Positions 52,644-60,657 are shown, counted from the stretch's first letter. The stretch is DNA of 64,000 bases from Pseudomonadales bacterium (GCA_024234855.1 JACKNN010000002.1:372001-436000); one strand, 5' to 3'. The notes: a model not told the origin generated them from the letters alone. Made by a program: numbers and translations.

Positions 52644-53825
52644 CTAGATGAGTTCGATGCCTACCGCTGTGGCTTCGCCGCCGCCGATACACAGGGCGGC
52701 GACACCGCGCTTTTTGCCGTATTTTTTCAGGGCGTACATCAGGGTGACGATAATGCGCGAACCGGTAGAGCCGATGGGATGGCCCTGGGCGCAGGCGCCG
52801 CCGTGGACGTTGACCTTGTCGTGATCGAGGCCGAGGTCCTGCATGGCCAGCATGGTGACCATGGCGAACGCTTCGTTGATCTCAAACAGGTCGACATCAG
52901 CGGCACTCCAGCCTGTTTTCGCAAACAGTTTGGCAATGGCGCCGATGGGGGCGGTGGTGAACTCGGCCGGTTCCTGGCTGTGGCGGGCGTGGGCAACGAT
53001 GCGCGCCATCGGCTTGAGGCCCCGCGCCAGGGCCGCGTCCTCGGCCATCAGCACCAGGGCGCTGGCGCCGTCGGAGATGGAACTGGCGTTGGCGGCGGTA
53101 ATGCTGCCGTCCTTGCTGAAAGCGGGACGCAGCGCGGGAATCTTCTCCACGGCAGCCTTGTGCGGCTGCTCGTCGTCGGTGACCACTGTCTCGCCCTTGC
53201 GGGTGGTCACCGTAACCGGGGCGATCTCGGCGGTCAGGGCGCCGGAGTCGATGGCCTGCTTGGCCCGGCTCAGGGATTCGATGGCGAATGCGTCCATCTG
53301 CTCGCGGGTCAGCCCGCGGGCATCAACCGTCTCCTGGGCGAAGCTGCCCATGGCGCGGCCGGTGTAGGCGTCCTCCAGACCATCGGTAAACATGTGGTCC
53401 AGGGCACCCTTGTGGCCGCTGCCCATGCCACCGCGTGCTCCCAACAACAGGTGCGGGGCGTTGCTCATGCTCTCCATGCCGCCGGCAACGACCACCCGGT
53501 TGGTGCCGGCAACGATACTGTCATAGCCGAATATGGTGGCCTGCATGCCGCTGCCACAGGCCTTGTTCACGGTGACGGCCCCGGTGGATTTCGGGATGCC
53601 GGCGCCGATGGCGGCCTGGCGCGCGGGACACTGCCTGAGGCCCGCCGGCAGGACGCAGCCCATGAATACCTCGTCCACGTCAGCCGGGTCGAGCCGGCTG
53701 CGGGATATGGCCGCGGCGATGGCGGTACTGGCCAGTTCGGGTGCGGGTACGGCGCTGAGGCTGCCCAGCAGGCCCCCCATCGGGGTGCGGGCGCCATCGA
53801 CAATGACAACGGAGTTATTGCTCAT
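52644..53825 (-). CDS. Acetyl-CoA acetyltransferase (degradative or PhaA-type thiolase)
   Basis: A 393-residue thiolase with all catalytic residues: nucleophile Cys in NKACGSGMQA, His in HGGACAQGHPIGSTG and the second Cys in ALCIGGGEA. Sequence style (GFLG/MGGL, ACGSGMQ, CAQGHPIG) suits acetyl-CoA C-acetyltransferase. Start 53825, MSNNSVVIVDGARTPMGG. It is the first gene of a two-gene unit with ribB, and also lies near the beta-oxidation-type cluster. The four 15-bp repeats start about 110 bp upstream of its start codon. Confidence 0.93.
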   Translation of the reverse strand: MSNNSVVIVDGARTPMGGLLGSLSAVPAPELASTAIAAAISRSRLDPADVDEVFMGCVLPAGLRQCPARQAAIGAGIPKSTGAVTVNKACGSGMQATIFGYDSIVAGTNRVVVAGGMESMSNAPHLLLGARGGMGSGHKGALDHMFTDGLEDAYTGRAMGSFAQETVDARGLTREQMDAFAIESLSRAKQAIDSGALTAEIAPVTVTTRKGETVVTDDEQPHKAAVEKIPALRPAFSKDGSITAANASSISDGASALVLMAEDAALARGLKPMARIVAHARHSQEPAEFTTAPIGAIAKLFAKTGWSAADVDLFEINEAFAMVTMLAMQDLGLDHDKVNVHGGACAQGHPIGSTGSRIIVTLMYALKKYGKKRGVAALCIGGGEATAVGIELI

Positions 53826-53931
53826 GGGCGTTATCCATCTCGGTTAATTGGTGGAGTGCCGCGAACATGGCGCGGCGTGGTGGAACTGTTGAATTCAGGG
53901 CCGACATTTAGCCACAGGCCCTGTTTTTACT

Positions 53932-53991
53932 CAAGGGCGGCCCTCGAAAGGGCGGCCCACGAAAGGGCGGCCCACGAAAGGGCGGTCAGCG
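53932..53991. repeat. Four tandem 15-bp repeats
   Basis: Consensus AAAGGGCGGCCCACG, units at 53932, 53947, 53962 and 53977. Units 2 and 3 are identical; units 1 and 4 differ at two or three positions. They lie between the thiolase start (minus) and the end of the AraC-type gene (minus), so within a 200-bp promoter region. Could be a slipped-strand array or binding-site cluster; there is no CRISPR-like spacer. Confidence 0.9.
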
Positions 53992-54025
53992 TCAGGGTGC
54001 CCATGCCGGACCGTTGCACGCGGTT

Positions 54026-55018
54026 TCAGCGCGAGCCCGGATCGAACAGTTTACCGCGCACCGCCTCCCGGTAACTGCGCGGGCTCATGCCGCAGTGCCG
54101 GTGAAACAGCTGGGAAAAATAGCTGGCGTCCTGCAGGCCGAGTTGCCAGGCGATTTCCGCCACCGCGAGGTTGCTGTGCTTGAGCAGTTCGCGGGCGTGG
54201 CTGATACGCAGGCCCTGCAGGTAGGTTTGCGGGCTCATGCCGGTGGCCTGGCGGAACCGGCGATTGAGGGTGCGGGAGGTGACATCGAGCCGGCGCGCCA
54301 GTTCGGCCATGTTGATCGCCTGCCCCAGGTGGTCCTGCAGCCATTGCTGGGCTTCGATAACGGTTTCATCATGGTGGGAGCTGTCCGCCTCGCCCTGGTA
54401 GGCCGCCGCCCTGAAGCTGCGGCGTATTTCCGGCGAGAACTGGTTTTCGACTGCCCGGGCGATACGGCTGCCGAACCACTCCTCGGCGATGTGTACCATC
54501 AGGTCCGCGATCGAATTGACGCTGCCCACGCAGTAGATGTTGCCGCTCTGGGTAATCAGGTGGCGGGTTTTCAGCAGGACATCGGGATAGCGCCTGGCAA
54601 ACCGGTCGAAATAATTCCAGTGGGTCGTCGCCGGCTGGCCGGTGAGCAAGCCCGCTTCCGCCAGCAGGCAGCTGCCGGTGCCCACACTGCAGATCCGGGT
54701 ACCGGCCACCGCGTGTCGCCGGAGGATATCGAGGTGTTCCTGCATGGCGTTGATGGTGGGCAGCGGATTGCGCCAGATGGCCGGCAACAGGAGCAGGTCG
54801 AGTGCTGGCAGCTGGTCGAAGGTGGTATCCGGCAGCAGCGTCAGTCCGCTGGCCAGGGTGACAGGCAATGCCTGGGGCGCGGCAAGCAGCATTTTCACCT
54901 GCGGTCCTGCGCGCGCCCGGACGCTCGCCATCTGGCTGGCCGCCTGCAGGATTTCCATGGGCAGGGCCACGCTGGTGGCAAGTGCGTGGGGGTAGAGCAG
55001 TGTGGCGGCGGTGTACAT
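54026..55018 (-). CDS. GlxA-type transcriptional regulator (DJ-1/PfpI-like plus AraC)
   Basis: A 330-residue regulator. Residues 1-190 have a DJ-1/PfpI-like fold (TLASGLTLLPDTTFDQLPAL, CSVGTGSCLLAEAGLLTGQP with the nucleophile-elbow cysteine position, and THWNYFDRFARRYPDV). The C-terminal 110 residues carry two AraC helix-turn-helices: MAELARRLDVTSRTLNRRFR and VAEIAWQLGLQDASYFSQLF. The family senses small molecules and often regulates a divergent operon. Here the divergent gene is a beta-ketoacyl synthase, with a 125-bp gap. Effector unknown. Confidence 0.9.
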   Translation of the reverse strand: MYTAATLLYPHALATSVALPMEILQAASQMASVRARAGPQVKMLLAAPQALPVTLASGLTLLPDTTFDQLPALDLLLLPAIWRNPLPTINAMQEHLDILRRHAVAGTRICSVGTGSCLLAEAGLLTGQPATTHWNYFDRFARRYPDVLLKTRHLITQSGNIYCVGSVNSIADLMVHIAEEWFGSRIARAVENQFSPEIRRSFRAAAYQGEADSSHHDETVIEAQQWLQDHLGQAINMAELARRLDVTSRTLNRRFRQATGMSPQTYLQGLRISHARELLKHSNLAVAEIAWQLGLQDASYFSQLFHRHCGMSPRSYREAVRGKLFDPGSR

Positions 55019-55057
55019 CCGGCGGTGGCATCCTGTTTAATAACTGTCCAAAATACC

Positions 55058-55085
55058 ATAACTAGTGTCTGAAACACTATATATG
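55058..55085. promoter_or_regulatory. Inverted repeat in the glxA-like/KS control region
   Basis: TAGTGT-CTGA-AACACTA is a 6- to 7-bp inverted repeat in the 125-bp divergent gap. Its place between the AraC-type regulator and the beta-ketoacyl synthase is what one expects for an operator. No second half-site is evident. Confidence 0.4.
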
Positions 55086-55143
55086 AGTCTGGAGCCCGGC
55101 CCTACACTGATCGCATCGTGACAATGTTACAGGAGCGGGGTGA

Positions 55144-57018
55144 ATGGGCAGGCAGCGGTTACCGGTTATTGTGGGCTTTGGCGGCGTGAGTGGCGCGGGG
55201 CGCAGCTCCGGCCACCACGCGTTTTCGCGCATGGTCTACTCGGCCCTGCCGGATTCCCAGCGCCGGCGCACGCTGGCGTCGCTCGCCGCCTTGATGGGCC
55301 CCTACGCCCTGTCCGGCGGCGAGGCCCGGGAGCAGTACATACTGGACCATACACTGGTCAGGCGCATTGAACTGAACCACTTCGACGTCGATTCGGTGGG
55401 CTGGAACCAGCGTTTCCCGACCGAGAGCAACGGCCACCCGGTGAGTTTCGATATCGCCCGCAAGCACCTGCCGGCGGTAATTCCCAAGGAGTGGCTGGTG
55501 ACGCCGGCCACGGTCACCCACGTCAATGTCAGGATAGTCGGCCAGCAGGATTTCCTGCTGCCCACCCACAGGGAGTTCGAGGTGAAGGCGGCGGGGCAGT
55601 TGCCCACCGGCTTTGACCCCGGCAAATTGTACCCTTCCCGCAACCATCCCCGGGGGCTGCAGATGTCTGTGTACGCCGCCTCGGACGCCCTGGGGTGTCT
55701 CGGCCTGGACTGGGACACGGTGCGCCGCCATGTGGCGATCGACCAGATGAGTGTGTACGCCGGCAGTGCCATGGGCCAACTCGACGGCGCCGGCACCGGG
55801 GGCATGCTGAAAGCGCGCTACCTGGGGCAGCGGATAAGCTCCAAGTTCTGCCCGCTGGGCTTTGCCGAGATGCCGGCGGACTTCGTCAACGCCTACGTAC
55901 TGGGCAGCCTCGGCGCCACCGGTGCCAGCCTGGGCGCCTGCGCGTCCTTCCTGTACAACCTGCGCCAGGGTATCGAGGACATCCGCCAGGGCCGCGCCCG
56001 GGTGGTTTTTGTCGGCGCCGCAGAGGCGCCGATCACCCCGGAAGTCATGGAGGGGTACAGCGCCATGGGGGCGCTGGCCACCGACAAGGGCCTGCGCCAG
56101 CTCGATGGCGTGGACGATGAGCGCGAGCCGGACCATCGCCGCGCCTGCCGCCCCTTTGCCGAAAACTGCGGTTTTACCATTGCCGAGTCCGCCCAGATGG
56201 TGGTGTTGTTCGACGACGAACTGGCCTTGCAACTGGGGGCAACTGTGCTCGGCGCCGCCACCGATGTGTTCGTCAACGCCGACGGTTACAAGAAGTCCAT
56301 CTCAGGTCCGGGGGTCGGCAATTACATCACCATGGCCAAGGCGGTCGCCCAGGCCCGGGCGCTGGTGGGTGCGGGCGCCCTGCGCAGCGGCGGCCTGGTC
56401 ATGGCCCACGGTACCGGCACCCCACAAAACCGCACCAGCGAATCTGCGATTCTCAGCCAGACCGCCGGGGCATTCGGTATCGACAACTGGCCCGTGGTGG
56501 CGGTCAAGAGCTACCTGGGGCATTCCATCGGCACCGCCGCCGGCGACCAGCTGTGCACCACGCTGGGCATCTGGCAGCGCGGTATCCTGCCCGGCATCAC
56601 CACCATCGATGGTATCGCCGCCGATGTCAGCCAGGAGCACCTGTCGTTCAGCCGCGAGCACCGCGAGGTGGACCCAGGCCAGCAGCACTACGCCATCATC
56701 AATTCCAAGGGATTTGGCGGCAATAACGCCTCGGCCACCCTGCTGAGCCCGCTGGCGACCACGCGGATGCTGCAGCAGCGCTACTCAAAAGCCGAGTGGC
56801 AGGCCTGGCAGGGCGCCAACGAGGCGGTGCGGGAACGGCAGCAGGCCTACGACGAGGGCATGATCGCGGGGACTGTCAATCCGGTCTACAAGTTTGACCA
56901 CGGCGTGCTGGGTGACGCCGATGTGGAATATGGCCCCGGTTTTATCAGTATCGGCGGCAGCGCGGTTGCACTGGAAATGGAATCGCCCTACGACGATATG
57001 CTGCCCGGGCGGGAGTGA
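55144..57018 (+). CDS. Large beta-ketoacyl synthase
   Basis: A 624-residue condensing enzyme of the KAS type, longer than FabB/FabF (about 410). The first 200 residues are a poorly conserved extension. The catalytic triad fits Cys266 (TGASLGACASFLYN), His422 (AHGTGTPQNRTSES) and His460 (SYLGHSIGTAAGDQL), with spacings 156 and 38 that agree with KAS enzymes. The nucleophile context GACAS differs from the usual TACSS. It has no ACP or reductase domain. AGGAG lies 8 nt before ATG 55144. Its role could be fatty-acid or specialised-lipid elongation; which one is not clear. Confidence 0.88.
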   Translation: MGRQRLPVIVGFGGVSGAGRSSGHHAFSRMVYSALPDSQRRRTLASLAALMGPYALSGGEAREQYILDHTLVRRIELNHFDVDSVGWNQRFPTESNGHPVSFDIARKHLPAVIPKEWLVTPATVTHVNVRIVGQQDFLLPTHREFEVKAAGQLPTGFDPGKLYPSRNHPRGLQMSVYAASDALGCLGLDWDTVRRHVAIDQMSVYAGSAMGQLDGAGTGGMLKARYLGQRISSKFCPLGFAEMPADFVNAYVLGSLGATGASLGACASFLYNLRQGIEDIRQGRARVVFVGAAEAPITPEVMEGYSAMGALATDKGLRQLDGVDDEREPDHRRACRPFAENCGFTIAESAQMVVLFDDELALQLGATVLGAATDVFVNADGYKKSISGPGVGNYITMAKAVAQARALVGAGALRSGGLVMAHGTGTPQNRTSESAILSQTAGAFGIDNWPVVAVKSYLGHSIGTAAGDQLCTTLGIWQRGILPGITTIDGIAADVSQEHLSFSREHREVDPGQQHYAIINSKGFGGNNASATLLSPLATTRMLQQRYSKAEWQAWQGANEAVRERQQAYDEGMIAGTVNPVYKFDHGVLGDADVEYGPGFISIGGSAVALEMESPYDDMLPGRE

Positions 57019-57083
57019 CCGGCGCCGCGGTTAGGGCCCGCCGGTAACAACTCCCCCAGGATGCCAGGCGTTGGCCGCTGATT

Positions 57084-57878
57084 TCAGCCCAGCAGCGGCC
57101 GCACGGTCTGCAACACCGCCTTGAAGCATTTCGGACTGCCGGCGACAATATTGCCGGATTCCAGGAAGTTTTCCGAGCTGTCGATATCCGCCACCAGGCC
57201 GCCGGCCTCGCGGATGAGCAGCGCGCCGGCCGCCATATCCCACGGCGCCAGGCCGATCTCCCAGAACGCATCCAGCCGGCCCGCCGCGACATAGGCCAGG
57301 TCCAGCGAGGCGGCCCCCGCGCGGCGAATGCCCGCGCACTGTCCGGCCAGAATCTCGATGGTCTTGCTGTACGGTCCCAGCTTATCGTCACAGTGATCCT
57401 TGAACGGGATGCCGGTGCCCAGCAGCGCGCCTTCCAGGCTGGGCCGCTGGCTCACCCGGATGCGGCGCCCGTTGAGCTGCGCCCCGCGGCCGCGCGAGGC
57501 GGTGAATTCTTCCCGCCGCACGGGGTCGACAATCACCGCGTGTTCCAGCTTGCCCTTGTACAGGCAGGCGATGGACACGGCGTAGTGGGGGATGCCGCGC
57601 AGGAAGTTGGTGGTGCCATCCAGCGGGTCGATAATCCAGCGGTAGGGTGCGTCCTCGCTGCCGGTGAGGCCGGTTTCTTCGCCCAGGATGGCGTGATCGG
57701 GGTAGGCTTTGCCCAGGTGGTAGATGATTTCCTTTTCGGCGGCGACATCGACATCGGATACGAAGTTGTTGATGCCTTTCGCCCTGACTTCGAAGCGCTC
57801 GAGATTATCGGAGGCGCGCACGATATTCTCGCCGGCCTTGCGGGCGGCCCGTAGCGCTATGGTGATCATCGGTTCCAT
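57084..57878 (-). CDS. suhB: Inositol monophosphatase SuhB
   Basis: A 264-residue Mg-dependent phosphatase of the inositol monophosphatase family. Motifs: VAAEKEIIYHLGKAYPDHAILGEE, WIIDPLDGTTNFLRGIPHYAVSI (metal-binding DPLDGT), and the second block IRRAGAASLDLAYVAAGRLDAFWE with PWDMAAGALLIREAGG. In E. coli SuhB also takes part in rRNA transcription antitermination. In E. coli it lies next to trmJ, exactly as here, but divergent. ATG 57878 has AGGA about 9 nt upstream. Confidence 0.95.
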   Translation of the reverse strand: MEPMITIALRAARKAGENIVRASDNLERFEVRAKGINNFVSDVDVAAEKEIIYHLGKAYPDHAILGEETGLTGSEDAPYRWIIDPLDGTTNFLRGIPHYAVSIACLYKGKLEHAVIVDPVRREEFTASRGRGAQLNGRRIRVSQRPSLEGALLGTGIPFKDHCDDKLGPYSKTIEILAGQCAGIRRAGAASLDLAYVAAGRLDAFWEIGLAPWDMAAGALLIREAGGLVADIDSSENFLESGNIVAGSPKCFKAVLQTVRPLLG

Positions 57879-57912
57879 GCTGTTGTCCTGGCTGGCTGGC
57901 GTGAGGCGCGCG

Positions 57913-57941
57913 ATTATAGCAGCATCGTTCGGGCGCAGTAA
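57913..57941 (-). promoter_or_regulatory. suhB promoter, extended -10
   Basis: On the minus strand TTACTG (57941-57936), a 17-bp spacer, then TATAAT (57918-57913) with TGC directly before it, an extended -10. The start would be near 57906, about 28 nt before the ATG. Confidence 0.6.
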
Positions 57942-57988
57942 GCGCGGTTTTCTGGTGTGTATTTGTGTTTGGCGTCGACGTGACGGTC

Positions 57989-58085
57989 ATGGGGTAGTGC
58001 CGCACGAGACACGCCGTAAATACGTCCATGTAGGCTCGCTGCAGCCATCCATGGCTGCAGACGGTCTCGTACACCACTACCCCAT
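57989..58085 (+). repeat. Core-and-arm palindromic element, copy 1
   Basis: Outer arm ATGGGGTAGTG (57989-57999) pairs with CACTACCCCAT (58075-58085). An inner arm ACGAGAC (58004-58010) pairs with GTCTCGT (58064-58070). Inside lie a short hairpin TACGTCCATGTA (58021-58032) and a strong one CTGCAGCCAT-CC-ATGGCTGCAG (58039-58060). Both hairpin loops display TCCATG. The core matches the inverted copy 2 with only a few differences, but the outer arms are unrelated in sequence. Confidence 0.85.
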
Positions 58086-58286
58086 ACCCGCCACTTTCAC
58101 CGTACTTTTTACGCAGTTTTTCCCAAACCGTGAAGTCATCTCTATCGACCTTGGCATGTTCCAGAGAAGGGGCGCGCGAGGATGCGGGAAACATGCGGGT
58201 TTTCACATGTCCTGCGAAACTGCATCGGGGTCTGTTACCGCATTACCCAGCATACGTGTAGACAACACGGTGTTAGCAGTGGGTAT

Positions 58287-58380
58287 CGGGTATTCCTGCC
58301 TGGGACCGTCTGCAGCCATGGATGGCTGCAGCCGAGCCTACATGGATGTACTTGCGGCGTGTCCCAGGCGGGAATACCCG
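58287..58380 (-). repeat. Core-and-arm palindromic element, copy 2 (inverted)
   Basis: The 20-nt outer arm at 58287-58306 (CGGGTATTCC..., ending GGGAC) pairs with 58361-58380 (GTCCC..., ending TACCCG), with one T-G wobble. Inside are hairpin CTGCAGCCAT-GG-ATGGCTGCAG (58310-58331) and hairpin TACATGGATGTA (58339-58350). Read on the minus strand the core is nearly the same as copy 1. The closing pair that is A-T in copy 1 is G-C here, a compensated change. Confidence 0.85.
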
Positions 58381-58548
58381 TTAGCCGATGCGTCGCATAC
58401 AAACGTAAACTTCTACAAGTAACAAGAATGCAGGTGTGCGTTGACTCCTAATAAAAGGTTACCGGAGGGTGCGTTTTCTCTGATGCGTTGTGTCGCATTG
58501 GCGGTTACTTTTGATCTTGCGGAAAATCAGCTGCAAATACCGCGCCGC

Positions 58549-58577
58549 TTACGGCCTCCTGGCGATACTGCTATAAT
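58549..58577 (+). promoter_or_regulatory. trmJ promoter, extended -10
   Basis: TGC-TATAAT (58569-58577), a perfect extended -10, with a weak -35 TTACGG (58549-58554) at 17 bp. The start would be near 58584, 23 nt before the ATG of trmJ. Nearly the same hexamer set occurs, mirrored, in front of suhB. Confidence 0.65.
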
Positions 58578-58606
58578 CCCGCGCCCCAACGTACCTGCCC
58601 GCATTC

Positions 58607-59353
58607 ATGAACCTCGACAACATCCGCATCGTACTGGTCAACACCACCCACCCGGGCAACATCGGCGGCGTGGCGCGAGCGATGAAGAACATGGGGCTGT
58701 CGCGCCTGTACCTGGTGGCGCCGGAAAAATTCCCCGACGAACAGGCCGTGTGGCGCGCGGCGTCCGCGGGCGACCTGCTTGACAGCGCGGTGATCACGGC
58801 CACGGTCGAAGAGGCTATCGGCGACTGCCAGTTCGTAGTGGGCACCAGCGCCCGCGAGCGCCGCATACCGTGGCCGCTGCTGGATCCCCGGCAGTGCGCC
58901 GCGCGAATCGGCGCCCTCGCCGGGCGCGAGCAGGTGGCAATCCTGTTCGGGCGAGAGGACAGGGGGCTGACCAACGAGGAACTGCAGCTGTGCAATCTGC
59001 ATCTTAATATCCCCACCTCTGACGCCTACAGCTCGCTCAACCTGGCCATGGCGGTGCAGATCGTCTGTTACGAGCTGCGCATGCTGCTGGTGCAGGGTGA
59101 TCTGCCCGCCAGTGAAGATGATCAGTGGGATACCCCGTTCGCCACCTTGGCAAATCTCGAGCGGTTCTACCTGCACCTCGAGCAGGCGCTCACCGATATC
59201 GAGTTTCTCGACCCCACTGCACCGCGCCAGCTGATGGCGCGGCTGCGGCGGCTGTACGGCCGGGTGCGGCTGGATGAGATGGAGTTGAATATCCTGCGGG
59301 GCATTCTCACCGAGACCCAGAAGTGGGTGGAGCGCGGTCGCCACGGGTCGTAG
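58607..59353 (+). CDS. trmJ: tRNA (cytidine/uridine-32-2'-O)-methyltransferase TrmJ
   Basis: A 248-residue SPOUT-class methyltransferase that modifies position 32 of the tRNA anticodon loop with S-adenosylmethionine. The start NIRIVLVNTTHPGNIGGVAR is the family N terminus and the knotted C-terminal part is seen in VAILFGREDRGLTNEEL and LNIPTSDAYSSLNLAMAVQI. Length is normal. In E. coli it precedes iscRSUA and follows suhB; the first part of that context is preserved here. Confidence 0.95.
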   Translation: MNLDNIRIVLVNTTHPGNIGGVARAMKNMGLSRLYLVAPEKFPDEQAVWRAASAGDLLDSAVITATVEEAIGDCQFVVGTSARERRIPWPLLDPRQCAARIGALAGREQVAILFGREDRGLTNEELQLCNLHLNIPTSDAYSSLNLAMAVQIVCYELRMLLVQGDLPASEDDQWDTPFATLANLERFYLHLEQALTDIEFLDPTAPRQLMARLRRLYGRVRLDEMELNILRGILTETQKWVERGRHGS

Positions 59354-59472
59354 CGCGGTACGCATCCCGATGCCCCGGGAGTAGCCCCGTCTGCCGGGGT
59401 ATTGCATACTGCAGGATTGCTGGACAGGGCGGTGCCACCGGAATGCCGCCAGACCAAAGGAGTAAACCTGTT

Positions 59473-60657
59473 ATGAAACCCATTTACCTCGATTACCTGG
59501 CGACCACCCCCGTCGACCCCCGGGTGGCGGAGAAAATGGTGCAGTGCCTGGCCATGGACGGCAATTTCGGCAACCCCGCTTCGCGCTCCCATAGCTACGG
59601 ATGGAAGGCGGAGGAGGCGGTGGAGAATGCGCGGCGCCAGCTGGCTGACCTGCTCAATTGCGACCCCAGGGAGATCGTCTGGACCTCGGGCGCCACCGAG
59701 TCAGATAACCTTGCCCTGAAGGGGGTGGCGCATTTTCACCGGGAGCGCGGGCGTCACATCGTCACCTCAGCCATTGAGCACAACGCGGTGCTGGACAGTT
59801 GCCGCCAGCTGGAACAGGAGGGCTTTGAGGTGAGCTATCTCAAGCCCGGCCCGGACGGGTTGGTAACGCCGGCGGCGATAGCGGCGGCCCTGCGGCCGGA
59901 CACCATCCTGGTCAGTGTCATGCACGCCAACAATGAACTGGGAACGCTCAATGATATCGCCGCCATTGGCGCGATTACCCGTGCGGCCGGTGTGCTGTTT
60001 CACTCCGACGCCGCCCAGAGCGTCGGCAAGGTGGCCATCGACCTGGGTCAGTGGGACGTGGACCTGATGTCGGTGTCGGCCCACAAACTCTATGGCCCCA
60101 AGGGGATGGGCGCGCTCTACGTGCGGCGCCAGCCGCGGGTGGGCCTGGAAGCGCAGATGCACGGCGGCGGGCACGAGCGCGGCATGCGCTCCGGTACCCT
60201 GGCCACCCACCAGATCGTCGGCCTGGGAGAGGCGGCCCGCCTCGCCACGGAGTCGATGGCGGAAGAGTCAGCGCGGCTGCTGGGCCTGCGCCGCCGCTTC
60301 TGGGAGGGCATCCGCGACCTCGGCGATATTCACCTCAACGGCCACCCCGAGCAGCGCCTGGCAGGGGCGCTCAATATCAGCGTCGGTTATGTCGAGGGCG
60401 AGGCCCTGCTGATGTCCCTCAAGGACCTGGCGCTATCGACGGGTTCGGCCTGCACCTCCGCCAGCCTGGAGCCGTCACATGTGCTGCGCGCCATCGGCCT
60501 GCCGGACGAGTTGGCCCACAGCGCCCTGCGCTTCAGCTTCGGCCGTTTCACCACCGACGAGGACGTGGCTGCCGCCGTGGGGCAATTGCGTCACGCGGTG
60601 CAAAAGTTGCGGGAATCCTCGCCCCAGTGGGTCGCCCGCCGCGCGCGCACGCGATAA
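59473..60657 (+). CDS. iscS: Cysteine desulfurase IscS
   Basis: A 394-residue PLP enzyme that converts cysteine to alanine and a persulfide for Fe-S clusters and tRNA thiolation. Hallmarks are YLDYLATTPVDPRV, WTSGATESDNLALKG, the PLP Lys in SVSAHKLYGPKGMGAL, and the persulfide Cys in STGSACTSASLEPSHVLR. It ends LRESSPQWVARRARTR; the E. coli C terminus continues with a tail that binds IscU, missing here. No iscR, iscU, iscA, hscBA or fdx follows; the next gene is ndk. AAGGAG lies 10 nt before ATG 59473. Confidence 0.95.
   Translation: MKPIYLDYLATTPVDPRVAEKMVQCLAMDGNFGNPASRSHSYGWKAEEAVENARRQLADLLNCDPREIVWTSGATESDNLALKGVAHFHRERGRHIVTSAIEHNAVLDSCRQLEQEGFEVSYLKPGPDGLVTPAAIAAALRPDTILVSVMHANNELGTLNDIAAIGAITRAAGVLFHSDAAQSVGKVAIDLGQWDVDLMSVSAHKLYGPKGMGALYVRRQPRVGLEAQMHGGGHERGMRSGTLATHQIVGLGEAARLATESMAEESARLLGLRRRFWEGIRDLGDIHLNGHPEQRLAGALNISVGYVEGEALLMSLKDLALSTGSACTSASLEPSHVLRAIGLPDELAHSALRFSFGRFTTDEDVAAAVGQLRHAVQKLRESSPQWVARRARTR

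Larger units (their letters stand above)
57879..58606. other. Intergenic region with two core-and-arm palindromic elements
   Basis: A 728-bp gap between divergent suhB and trmJ. It holds, left to right, the suhB promoter, element 1, about 200 bp with no gene I can support, element 2 in the opposite orientation, and the trmJ promoter. Both elements stand outside the promoter hexamers. Open frames across the region are poor and cross the palindromes. Confidence 0.8.

Noticed and set aside
53932..53991. CRISPR array at the 15-bp repeats
   Set aside because: The repeats are directly adjacent with no spacers and no cas gene is near.
58005..58068. A tRNA-like cloverleaf in the element core
   Set aside because: The fold has two hairpins inside an outer stem, but no T-loop, anticodon or CCA pattern.
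57989..58085. The elements as integron attC sites
   Set aside because: attC sites have conserved ends and variable middle; here the middle is conserved and the ends vary. No integrase or gene cassette is present.
57989..58380. The two palindromic elements as rho-independent terminators
   Set aside because: No T run follows the stems, and the flanking genes are divergent, so no transcript would need to end there.
59380..59400. A terminator between trmJ and iscS
   Set aside because: A CCCCG/CGGGG stem is present near 59385-59399 but lacks a T run; the genes may still be co-transcribed.
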